The notes under the pieces are model-generated. The model made no database searches and had not been told where the DNA came from. It saw only the letters and a list, made by a program, of their open reading frames with translations. This document shows positions 1 to 8,753 of a DNA stretch of 64,000 nucleotides, piece after piece. Position 1 is the first letter of the stretch. Each line of letters opens with the position of its first letter. The DNA is taken from positions 186,001-250,000 of the forward strand of contig JARVLF010000007.1 of the NCBI GenBank assembly GCA_030849465.1, given 5' to 3'. A program made the translations under genes and the position numbers. This DNA is from Moesziomyces globuligerus. Lineage: Eukaryota; Basidiomycota; Ustilaginomycetes; Ustilaginales; Ustilaginaceae.

Positions 1-1888
1 CTACTTTCGGCCCTCCGATCTCGACGCTCTCTGTAACCTGCTCTGCTGACGTGAGGCTCTCCCCCGTCCCCTGAATCGACGCCGTGTCCTCCGCTGCCGC
101 CGCTGATCGCGCGCTCCGCTCGTCCTCTTGCGTGGGCTCGGCGGATATGCTGTTCGCCGACGCCTCCGTGCTCGTCAGGACCACGGACGGCTCAGCAGGG
201 ATGATGTTTTCCGCAGATTCGGCAGAGCCTGTGCTTGCTTGTTCCGGGACGGCAGCTGCTTGGCTGGCGTCCGGAGAGGTCGCCGAGGCAACCGGCTCTG
301 CGCTTCCGACAGAAGACGTCGGCAATGAAAAGGCTTCGGATCCCGTCGAGCTGCCGATGCTGTCGCTGCTGCTTGTTGCATCGGTCGCCGTGTGGGCAGG
401 GGTCGCCTCGCCCACGTGAGTACCCGATGCCGAGGTGACGGTGGTGTTGGACGCCAGAGCATCTGCGTCGTCGATGCCGGTCGAGACGAGCGCAGGCGGA
501 GCAGCTTCTGCGACGAGGTTCGGACCGTCGCCTGCTGCAGCTGGGGACGAGTCGAGGGTATCGGCCTCATCGATGGGCGTGATGGCGTCGGCATCTGCAC
601 CGGCCTCAACGCCCGAGTCGACCTCCTGGAGCGATTCTGATGCTGCTTCCGTCGCTCGCGCCTGGGCAGCCACAGCCCGCAGCTCCTCGATGGAAGAAGG
701 CGCGGACTCGGCGTCGTCGGCCGAGGCATCGGCAAGCATCCACGTGGAGGAGTTCGACGGCAATGAGACCGTCTCGAAGACGGCCGGGTCCGAGTCGACG
801 ACCGGGCTGGCCTCGCCGACACGACGGCCTCTGCCGGTATCCTGCTCTTCGTCGGCCAGGATGGCCTCCTCGATGATCTGGTCCTTGCGCTCGAGGGTCG
901 GCGCGAGCTTGGGCGAGGCGCGAGACGCGGCGGGTATTGTTGCCTCGGGGCTGGTCGCCTTCTCGCCCGGGCGCAGTGTGGATGAGACCTGGAGTGCGTT
1001 GATCGGAGGCTGTCCACTCGCCTCGGCTGCGATGGCGGCTTCGTCCACGGTCAGCGACGCACGCCTTTCGGCGGGAGAGAGCGGTTTTGGCGCTTGCGGA
1101 AGGGTGTGGGTGTCGATAGCGGGGGTCGCAGACAGAAGCGCATCGCTCTTGTCCTTGAGTCCGAGCAGTTCGCGGAGGGTGTCGTTCTCCATGCGGAGCC
1201 TCTCTTCTTCGGTGAGGTGTTCGAGCGCCTCGTCGGCGCGCAAAGCGACAGGATCGGTGGTCTTGCCGGTGTACCCGCCAGAGCCATACCACTTTGGATC
1301 TTGGACCCATCCGCGCTGCGCCTTTCGGGGCTGCGGGTCGTCTGGGTTTTCGTTCTCTGCATCCGAGTCGTCGTCGCTAATTTCTCCGTCGAGCGACTGC
1401 ATGGCGCGCCTCACGAGGCCGCCAAGGTGGGTGAGCGTGCCGCTGAAGGTGGTCTCGGCGGCTAGTGTCTGCTGTGCTGCGTTGTGCGTGGTCTGGGCGA
1501 GGAGAGATTCGTAGTGCTGTGTGAGCTGGAGCGTGTGCTGCTGGGTCGAGTGGGAGAAGCTGCGGAACTTGGCCATGACGGTCTCGAGCGTGTTTTCGTA
1601 CTCGCGCAGCAGGACGGCCTGCTGCTTGTTCTCGTGAGACAGGCCGAGGTTCTCCTTGACGAGGTGTACGTTGAGGGCCTCGAGCTCGGACTCGAACTTC
1701 TCCTTGGAGAGGTCGGTGTTGAAGCGGCGGAGGGCAAAGCCGGTGCCCGAGTGGATGGCCTGGCCGCGGAGCTGGTCGGCCTGCTGCTGGAGCGACTCGC
1801 AGAGCTGACGGTTGGCCTGGAGCTGGTTGGTGAGGTCCTCGATGAGAGACCAGAGTCTCTGCATGTCATCGCCGTCCATGATGGTCAT
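1..1888 (-). CDS. SIKE/FGFR1OP2-family protein, probable STRIPAK subunit (partial, runs off left edge)
   Basis: An open frame runs from ATG at 1888 to the window edge without a stop (629 residues, 3' end missing). The first ~245 residues are predicted coiled coil and carry the hallmarks of the SIKE/FGFR1OP2 family: a block with LLREYENTLETVMAKFR (residues ~93-109), then a second helix with RMENDTLRELLGL (~231-243). Family members (SCI1 in filamentous fungi) are subunits of the STRIPAK phosphatase-kinase complex, bound to striatin and acting at the nuclear envelope, ER and endomembranes in fusion and development. After residue ~260 the protein becomes Ser/Ala/Thr-rich and low-complexity, so it is longer than the ~220-residue animal proteins. 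A second ATG lies at 1879. The gene is divergent from the Hook gene. Family call is from motif recognition; the complex role is inferred. Confidence 0.72.
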   Translation of the reverse strand, partial: MTIMDGDDMQRLWSLIEDLTNQLQANRQLCESLQQQADQLRGQAIHSGTGFALRRFNTDLSKEKFESELEALNVHLVKENLGLSHENKQQAVLLREYENTLETVMAKFRSFSHSTQQHTLQLTQHYESLLAQTTHNAAQQTLAAETTFSGTLTHLGGLVRRAMQSLDGEISDDDSDAENENPDDPQPRKAQRGWVQDPKWYGSGGYTGKTTDPVALRADEALEHLTEEERLRMENDTLRELLGLKDKSDALLSATPAIDTHTLPQAPKPLSPAERRASLTVDEAAIAAEASGQPPINALQVSSTLRPGEKATSPEATIPAASRASPKLAPTLERKDQIIEEAILADEEQDTGRGRRVGEASPVVDSDPAVFETVSLPSNSSTWMLADASADDAESAPSSIEELRAVAAQARATEAASESLQEVDSGVEAGADADAITPIDEADTLDSSPAAAGDGPNLVAEAAPPALVSTGIDDADALASNTTVTSASGTHVGEATPAHTATDATSSSDSIGSSTGSEAFSLPTSSVGSAEPVASATSPDASQAAAVPEQASTGSAESAENIIPAEPSVVLTSTEASANSISAEPTQEDERSARSAAAAEDTASIQGTGESLTSAEQVTESVEIGGPKV

Positions 1889-2511
1889 GTTCTGCGGCGA
1901 TGCAGCCCGTGCGACGGCGGCGGCGGCTCGGCGCCTGCAGTGGTCGGTCGGGTCTCTTTTGGCGCCGCGGTAGCAAAGCTGGACCCGGCGAGGAAAGGGA
2001 GGGCAAACAGCTACGTCGCCACCAAGCTTTTTTCGATGTCGCAGACGAAGTGACTAGCAAGAGTTGCGATGGACTGCTAGGACCTGTGCGCATCGAGGCA
2101 GAGCGTGTGGTAGCATCTTGGAGGGACGGGGACGAGCCGACGACGATGCGATGGCCAAAACGCCGAGGCATGGGGTGATGGCCTAACATTGTTTCAAAAT
2201 TCAAGGCGGGCGCTTTGGAATGTATGGCGCTCAATTTCACGTGATGGCAGAGGCACAGCAACGGTGCTCTCGAGACCAACACCTCTCCCTCGTGAGTGCG
2301 AGTGAGCGTGCCAGTCACAGAGTGCCGCACGCTGCTCCACTTTGCTTTGACCGCACGCACGCGCCGCACAGATCACAGGACCCTATCGACCTGGCCGCTC
2401 GCTCCCCCCGCTCCGGCTCCGCTTCTATCGTCACCACCAACACACAAAAAGGGACTGGCAACCCTCTTCGCAGACGTCACCCTTCGCACCGCAAGAAGAG
2501 CGACATCCGTC
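1889..2511. promoter_or_regulatory. Divergent promoter region, SIKE-like / Hook
   Basis: A 623-bp non-coding gap separates two divergently transcribed genes. It contains a perfect TCACGTGA palindrome (2237-2244), an E-box of the CACGTG type bound by bHLH factors such as Cbf1/Pho4 in fungi. Pyrimidine-rich sequence precedes the Hook ATG. No convincing TATA box was seen. Confidence 0.5.
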
Positions 2512-5259
2512 ATGGCGGAGCCCTCTGAGCCTCCAGCGTCCGGCCCCTCTTCGTCCCGCTCGCCTCCTTCCGCGACGTCGAAAGCACCTCGCGATGCAGA
2601 GATCGTGGCCTTCCTCGCCTGGGCTCAAGCCGTGCTTGCCGACATCCCCGAGGCCGACAAAGAGGTGCACGGCGCGGCTGACCTTGCAGATGGTGTGGCG
2701 CTCTTCCAGATCCTGTCCGACATCGACCCAGACCTCTTCCGCAATCCACATGCCGGCGATACCAAGGACAACTGGGTGCTCACCATCGGCACCCTCAAGC
2801 GCCTTTACAAGCTCATGATGCAGTTCTACTCGCAAGGCCTCTCGTGTGCTCCCGGTCCGCTTCCATCGCCCGACCTCAATGCTATCGCACGCTCTGGCGA
2901 TCCAGACGAGTTGTCAAAACTCTGCCTCCTCGCCATCGGCATCGCAGTGCAAAGCGAAAAGAATGAGACCCATATTGCGGCCATCCAGACGCTCGATCAG
3001 TCGCACCAGACCCAACTTATGATGTCCATCGAGCGCATCATGTCGCTCATCAAACAGGCACAGGACGAAGAGATGGCTGCTACCGCCGCCGACGACTCTA
3101 CTACTTCTTCCCTTGCCGCACCCGACGACGCCAATCACCAGGCCAAGTCGCCTGCCGAGCTCTCCGCCGAGCTCGAGACGCTTCGCTCCGAGAAGGACGA
3201 CATCGAAAAGACCTATCTCGTCCTCCTCGAGACTCACCGAAGCGTCACCAACGAGTTCCAGGATCTCAAGACCGAGCGCGACGAGCTGGTGACCAAGCAT
3301 GAAGCGTTTCAGAAGCGCATCGAAGAGGAGCGCAACGAACAGGCCGACGTACTCTTGCATCAGGAGATCGAGAAGCTCAAGGCCGACCTTCGTCGCAGCG
3401 AGGATGCTCTCGCCGAGCTCGAAACCGATAACGAGAAGCTGCTCCAATCCGCCCAAGACACCAAGCGCAAGATCGACGAGCTGCAGAAGGGCGCCAACGA
3501 GGCGGTCAAGCTGCGCGACCAGATCGAAGAGTACAAGCACGCCGCAGACCGACTTCAAAAAGCCGAAAATGCCATCGAAAAGTACAAGAAGAAGCTCGAG
3601 GAGAGCGCCGACATCCGCCGCCAGCTCAAGGTGCTGGAGGACCAGAATGCCGAGCTCGTCGACCGCAATGCCAAGATCGAGGACGAGTACAAGCGCGTGT
3701 CGGCGTTCAAGCCGCTCATGGACTCGTACAAGTCGCAGATCGCCGATCTCGAGACCAAGTCCTCCACGCTGCAGCGCGATCTGGCCACGTCCAAGTACGA
3801 GCAGGAGCAGATCCTCTCGCGCCTCAAGGCATCCGAGGATCAACGTGCCTCGGAGAAGGAGGAGATGGAACTCTACCAGGAGCGCATCAAGGAGCTCGAG
3901 CTCGGAGGCGATGCGGCGGCGGTGCGGCGCAAGAAGCTCGTCAGCCGCGCTTCCAACGTCTCTGCCAATGGCGTCGACGGGCTGGTTGCAGCGGATGCTA
4001 GCCGAGCGAGCTCGGCGGATGCGGACGCTGCGGATCTCGACGACGACGACGATGTGGACCGCTCGGGTGAGCTCGAGGATGCGCTGAGCGGGACGACGAT
4101 GACGGACCTCAAGATCCAGGTGCGCAAGCTCGCGCGCGAGCTCGAAGCGGCGCAGACCAACAAGGCGGACCAGTCGCGGCTGATCGTGCTGGAGAATCTG
4201 CTGGAGGATTCGCAGCGGATGAAGGCGAGGTACGAGGCGGACTATCTGCGCGAGCATCGCGACAAGATGATGCTGCAGAGCCAACTGGAGGCGATCCGAA
4301 GCGGCAAGTCGGAGCTGGGCGACGGGAGCGAGGCGGCGTATGCGCTGCGGCTGCGTCTCAACGAGGTGGTCGAGGAGCTGGATGGGGCCAAGCGGCGGCT
4401 GAGCGAGCTCGAGGTGCAGAACGAGCAGACGGTACGCGAGCTCACGGTGGCCAAGTCGGATCTGACGCTGGTGAACAAGGACCAGGTGGACATCCTGCAC
4501 TCGCTGCGCGCGTCGATGGAGGCGGACAAGGACGAGCTCGAGGCGCACGTCAAGAAGCTCAAGGCGGAGCTGGGCTCGGTGGGCGAGCAGAACCGGATGT
4601 ACATGGCGCAGGTCAACTCGCTGCTCATGGAGAAGGTGGATCTGCAGGCGGAAGGGATCGGGCAGCGGGACGAGGCGCTGAAGCGCGAGCGGGCGCTGGG
4701 CGAGCTGCGGACACGGCTGCAGGGCAAGGGTCTGCCCAAGGAGGTGGAGGATGTGGTGGCGAGCCTGCAGACCGAGGCGCTCAACTCGACGCGCGATCTC
4801 AAGGCGCTGCAGGAACGCTTTGCCAAGGCCAAGACGTTCATCAAGCAACAGGACCGGATGATCAAGGAAAAGGATCGGAGCATCGCGGCGGCCGCTGCCG
4901 CGGGCTCGCTCATGGCTGGAGGAGGCGAGGGAGGTGTGGGACGGGGCGAGATGGGAAGCGAGGCGCTGGAGCAAGAAGCGCGGACGCTGCGCGACCAGGT
5001 GCGCAACCTGGAGCGCGAGCAGACGCTGATGATGTCGGCATTTCAGGAGCTGGGAAGGCGGTACATGGTGGAGCTGGAATCGGGACGCAATCCGAGCGGC
5101 GGGGGAGGGGTCGGCGCACGCAGCGGTTCGGCGTCGTACACGGCGGGCGGTGTGCGTGCGCTCTCGGGCCTCTCAGGACTCAATGCACCCGGACGGAGCT
5201 GGCTGGTCAACCAACGGCGTCTGGTGAACCCGACGTTGCAGCTGGCCAACCGCAGATGA
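2512..5259 (+). CDS. hok1: Hook-family adapter (Hok1-like), early-endosome motility
   Basis: A 915-residue protein. Residues ~25-190 form the N-terminal Hook domain (calponin-like fold; segments IVAFLAWAQAV, WVLTIGTLKRLYKLMMQFY). Long coiled coils follow at ~220-870, interrupted near residue ~520 by a serine/aspartate-rich linker with five consecutive Asp. The C-terminus is a short basic tail. Hook proteins link early endosomes to dynein and kinesin-3; in U. maydis Hok1 performs this role in hyphal growth. The start at 2512 is preferred over an in-frame upstream ATG at 2296 because the Hook domain begins shortly after it and the 5' extension looks like untranslated leader. No intron is needed. 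Length and domain order match the family. Confidence 0.9.
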   Translation: MAEPSEPPASGPSSSRSPPSATSKAPRDAEIVAFLAWAQAVLADIPEADKEVHGAADLADGVALFQILSDIDPDLFRNPHAGDTKDNWVLTIGTLKRLYKLMMQFYSQGLSCAPGPLPSPDLNAIARSGDPDELSKLCLLAIGIAVQSEKNETHIAAIQTLDQSHQTQLMMSIERIMSLIKQAQDEEMAATAADDSTTSSLAAPDDANHQAKSPAELSAELETLRSEKDDIEKTYLVLLETHRSVTNEFQDLKTERDELVTKHEAFQKRIEEERNEQADVLLHQEIEKLKADLRRSEDALAELETDNEKLLQSAQDTKRKIDELQKGANEAVKLRDQIEEYKHAADRLQKAENAIEKYKKKLEESADIRRQLKVLEDQNAELVDRNAKIEDEYKRVSAFKPLMDSYKSQIADLETKSSTLQRDLATSKYEQEQILSRLKASEDQRASEKEEMELYQERIKELELGGDAAAVRRKKLVSRASNVSANGVDGLVAADASRASSADADAADLDDDDDVDRSGELEDALSGTTMTDLKIQVRKLARELEAAQTNKADQSRLIVLENLLEDSQRMKARYEADYLREHRDKMMLQSQLEAIRSGKSELGDGSEAAYALRLRLNEVVEELDGAKRRLSELEVQNEQTVRELTVAKSDLTLVNKDQVDILHSLRASMEADKDELEAHVKKLKAELGSVGEQNRMYMAQVNSLLMEKVDLQAEGIGQRDEALKRERALGELRTRLQGKGLPKEVEDVVASLQTEALNSTRDLKALQERFAKAKTFIKQQDRMIKEKDRSIAAAAAAGSLMAGGGEGGVGRGEMGSEALEQEARTLRDQVRNLEREQTLMMSAFQELGRRYMVELESGRNPSGGGGVGARSGSASYTAGGVRALSGLSGLNAPGRSWLVNQRRLVNPTLQLANRR

Positions 5260-5296
5260 AGTCGCTTCGCCGTTGTCGCAGATTATACCCAATTCT

Positions 5297-5317
5297 CACA
5301 CACACACACACACACAC
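5297..5317. repeat. CA dinucleotide microsatellite
   Basis: About ten CA units 40 bp after the Hook stop codon. Confidence 0.9.
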
Positions 5318-6491
5318 GACCGCATCGGAGGTCTCGGATGCGATCTGAGAGATGCAGCTTGATCGGGCTGATGAGAGGACGAGAGTTGCGGCCGGGTGGG
5401 GCTGAAAGTGCAAGGGCCGGTGTGGCATGACTAGAGTAGGTGGGGAGGTGGGAGCGTGTGCTGTGGGAGGCTGCAGAGGAAGGCTTCTGCCGAAAGGCGA
5501 TGCTGCGATAGGCAAGCCGTAGCGAACGCGGAACGCGTTAGATTGCAGCCTCGGGTTGGTGCGTCAAAGGGTGATTGGACTCGCCGATTGTTGCAACAGA
5601 TGCCCGACCAAGTGTGGCACGACATGGCTGCAGTCGCAGGGCTGTGTTGAATCGACAGAGCAGCGGCAGTTGAGCTCCGCTGAGCGCTGATTCGCGCGGA
5701 GAAGGCCAGCGCCGCGGGGCTGCTTGGAGGGCTCTTGGGCGAGGTGCCAGGTGCAGCAACGCGTTTCGCCTGCGCGTCGGCCGGCTTCCGAGCCACCTCG
5801 ACCCGAGCCACCTCGACCCTCGGTCGATGGCGAGCCGCTTCCGATGCCAGTCGATCGATTACAGATCTCCACCCGCTCCGTTGCTCGTTGCCGCTCGATT
5901 CCAGCGTCTACGCAATGCCGTTCAAATGAGGCTGGCTGCCGATGTAGGCAGCGGCCACGAAAGGATGCTTCGACCAAGACTCTGCTCATGTCTCGCCAGC
6001 ATTCAGGAGAGGCAAGGAGAGGGACGCGGCCAGGGTGCAGACTGGACCAAAGTTTCGCATGGATGCGGAGTAAGCGGGGGTCCCTCGCGCTCGGCTGGGT
6101 GGGTGCAGCTTTCAAAGCGCGGCTGCCTTGGCGGCAGTGTGGTGCTGTAAGGGCGAGCGGGTGGAGCCGTGTGTCGATCGGTCGCTGATCTCGGTGAGCC
6201 GTCAGCAACACACGCACGCACGCACGCACGCATTCACGTTCGCTCGGCCTCGATCCACATCTCTTTTTTTGGCCCTTTTTTGGGGGTTGGGTCCGCACAG
6301 TGGGAGAGTGCATGCGTGTGCCTGCTGGCTCGAGCCGGCCCGGCCCACTTGCGAAATCGCGCCACTGCTCTGATGCCGCTACGTCGGAAAATTGAGGAGA
6401 AATCCACATCAACGAAATGCCCCGGCTTGACGCCTGTCGAGCCAGCGCTGGGCTGCCTGCAACGACGAGCCTCTTCCACACAGCGCAAGCG

Positions 6492-6499
6492 TATATATT
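6492..6499 (+). promoter_or_regulatory. TATA-like element of INO1
   Basis: TATATATT lies upstream of a pyrimidine-rich leader and about 315 bp before the INO1 start codon. Highly expressed metabolic genes often have such a box; the assignment is inferred. Confidence 0.45.
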
Positions 6500-6813
6500 C
6501 TGCCCAGCATTGCCGTCATCATCCGACATCTCCTCTTCTCACCGCATACCAAGTCTTCTGCCGGATCTTAGTAACTTTTACAACACCAAAAACGACACCT
6601 TATCGCCCTTGCAAGTCATTGTCTTATCCACAGGACTTGCAGCTATCCACCGTTGCCCACCATTTTCTCCAACCAGCTTTGCTCGTCGCACAACACGCAC
6701 CGGGGCAGCAAGCACTCGGCCCCTGCCTTCCTAGCAGCGCATTAAAGCCTCTCCACCGCAACAAATCCTCCTGTTAAACGTCTCTCCTCAAACCCCCTCT
6801 CAAATCCGCAAGC

Positions 6814-8502
6814 ATGGCCCCTGTCGCTAACGGAAACAACGCCGCCAACGGCCCCGCTGCCAACGGCAACGCCAACGTGCCCGTCAACCCCACCAACGCT
6901 CGTCACGAGCAGCGCGAGTTCATCCGCGTCAACTCGGACAAGGTCCAGTACACCAACGAGGCCATCACCACCGACTACAAGTACCTCAACACCCACGTCG
7001 AGAAGGTCCACCACGACGATGGCACCACCGAGTACGTCGCCACGCCCATCGAGCGCCAGTACCAGTTCAAGACCGAGCGCAAGGTGCCCCGCACCGGCCT
7101 CATGATGGTCGGCTGGGGCGGCAACAACGGCACCACCATCACCGCCACCATCCTCGCCAACAAGCACAACATCACCTGGCACAACAAGGACGGCCTCCAG
7201 GTGCCCAACTACTACGGCTCGCTCGTCCGCGCCTCGACCATCCGCCTCGGCACCGACCCCGCCACGGGCAAGGACGTCTGGGTCCCCTTCTCCAACGTCC
7301 TCCCCATGGTCCACCCCAACGACCTCGTCCTCGGCGGTTGGGACATCTCGGGCGTCCCCATGGACCAGGCCATGAGCCGCGCAAAGGTGCTCGACTACGA
7401 CCTCCAGCGCCAGGTCGCCCCCTACATGGCCGAGATGAAGCCCCTCGCCTCGGTCTACTACCCGGACTTTATCGCCCAGAACCAGGAGGAGCGCGCCGAC
7501 AACACGCTCCCCGGCCAGTCCAAGGCCGCCCACGTCGACCAGATCCGCGCCGACATCCGCGAGTTTAAGCGCCAGAACAACCTCGACCAGGTCATCGTCG
7601 TCTGGACCGCCAACACGGAGCGCTACTCGGAGATCCTCGCCGGCGTCAACGACACGGCCGACAACCTGCTCAAGGCCGTCGAGCAGGACCACGCCGAGGT
7701 CTCGCCCTCGACCATCTTTGCGATTGCCTGCATCCTCGAGAACGCGCCCTACGTCAACGGCGCGCCCCAGAACACGTTTGTGCCCGGCTGCATCGAGCTC
7801 GCCGAGAAGCACAAGGCGTTCATCGGCGGCGACGACCTCAAGACGGGCCAGACCAAGGTCAAGTCGGTGCTCGCCGAGTTCCTCGTCAACGCGGGCATCA
7901 AGCCGCTCTCGATCGCCTCGTACAACCACCTCGGCAACAACGACGGCTACAACCTGAGCTCGCAGCGCCAGTTCAAGTCCAAGGAGATCTCCAAGGCGTC
8001 GGTCGTCGACGACTGCTGTGCGGCCAACCACCTGCTGTACAGGCCCGCCGTGCCGGGCAAGAAGACGGCCGACGGCAAGGCCGACAAGGGCGAGCACCCG
8101 GACCACTGCATCGTCATCAAGTACCAGCCCGCCGTCGGCGACCAGAAGGTCGCCATGGACGACTACACCTCGGAGCTCTGCATGGGCGGTCGCAACCGCC
8201 TCTACGTGACCAACCTCTGCGAGGACTCGCTGCTCGCTTCGCCCCTGCTGCTCGACCTCACCATCCTCGCCGAGCTCATGACCCGCATCACCTACAAGGC
8301 GGGCGCCGACGACAAGGAGTGGAACTCGATGTACTCGGTCCTCTCGCTCCTCTCGTACTCGCTCAAGGCTCCCGTCGTCAAGCCGGGCACCGACGTCGTC
8401 AACTCGCTCAACCGCCAGCGCGCTGCCTGCACCAACTTCCTCCGCGCCTGCCTCGGCCTCGCTCCCGAGTCCGACCTCCTCCTCGAGACGCGTGTCTGGT
8501 AA
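6814..8502 (+). CDS. INO1: Inositol-3-phosphate synthase
   Basis: A 562-residue protein that converts glucose 6-phosphate to 1L-myo-inositol 3-phosphate, the NAD-dependent first step of inositol and phosphatidylinositol synthesis in the cytosol. The NAD-binding glycine-rich motif GWGGNNGTT is at residues 100-108. Other family blocks are present: the NTERYSE region, the catalytic-core segment SYNHLGNNDGYNLS and DDYTSELCMGG. The length is slightly above the usual 520-550 because of an Asn/Ala-rich N-terminus of ~30 residues. Codon use is strongly biased to C-ending codons, more than in the neighbours, which suggests high expression. Single exon; the start is the first ATG after the pyrimidine-rich leader. 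Confidence 0.97.
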   Translation: MAPVANGNNAANGPAANGNANVPVNPTNARHEQREFIRVNSDKVQYTNEAITTDYKYLNTHVEKVHHDDGTTEYVATPIERQYQFKTERKVPRTGLMMVGWGGNNGTTITATILANKHNITWHNKDGLQVPNYYGSLVRASTIRLGTDPATGKDVWVPFSNVLPMVHPNDLVLGGWDISGVPMDQAMSRAKVLDYDLQRQVAPYMAEMKPLASVYYPDFIAQNQEERADNTLPGQSKAAHVDQIRADIREFKRQNNLDQVIVVWTANTERYSEILAGVNDTADNLLKAVEQDHAEVSPSTIFAIACILENAPYVNGAPQNTFVPGCIELAEKHKAFIGGDDLKTGQTKVKSVLAEFLVNAGIKPLSIASYNHLGNNDGYNLSSQRQFKSKEISKASVVDDCCAANHLLYRPAVPGKKTADGKADKGEHPDHCIVIKYQPAVGDQKVAMDDYTSELCMGGRNRLYVTNLCEDSLLASPLLLDLTILAELMTRITYKAGADDKEWNSMYSVLSLLSYSLKAPVVKPGTDVVNSLNRQRAACTNFLRACLGLAPESDLLLETRVW

Positions 8503-8753
8503 ACCATTCTCAACGGATGGCGAGGCAGCGGGCTTGCATCCAGCATGTCTGCTGTCGCCCGTCTTCATTTTTTCTTGGCGATTGGTCAGGTCGTGGATAG
8601 ATGCCGCACACTGTTGGCTTTTTTAGCTCCTGCCGACGTTTTGGTGCTGTTTGTCTTGGCAATCTCAGGCTTGGATTTCTTCGGTCGCCGAACTCAATTT
8701 TCTGTGTCTCTGTGTCTGTGTGGTGACGTTGATTGCCAGATCGAGAGGGGGGT

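Larger units (their letters stand above)
5260..6813. promoter_or_regulatory. Long intergenic region, INO1 upstream region
   Basis: About 1.55 kb with no credible gene; the open frames here have no recognisable domain and skewed composition. It contains a CA microsatellite (5297-5317), two MCB-type ACGCGT hexamers (5533-5538 and 5759-5764), a CACG tandem tract (about 6211-6232) and a TATA-like TATATATT (6492-6499) about 315 bp before the INO1 ATG. The last 250 bp are pyrimidine/A-rich, as expected for a 5' leader. Confidence 0.55.

Noticed and set aside
2914..4974. A 686-residue minus-strand frame opposite the Hook gene
   Set aside because: Leu/Arg-rich complement of coiled-coil codons; not a gene.
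6395..6415. A UASINO-like inositol-response element in the INO1 promoter
   Set aside because: The sequence reads GATGTGGATTTC on the minus strand; it lacks the CATGTG core, so the match is too weak.
5564..6529. A 321-residue minus-strand frame upstream of INO1
   Set aside because: No domain, Arg/Ser/Cys-rich composition, no codon bias like its neighbours; lies across microsatellites and the INO1 promoter.
6742..8568. A 608-residue minus-strand frame opposite INO1
   Set aside because: Val/Gly/Asp-rich mirror of a very biased gene, no domain.
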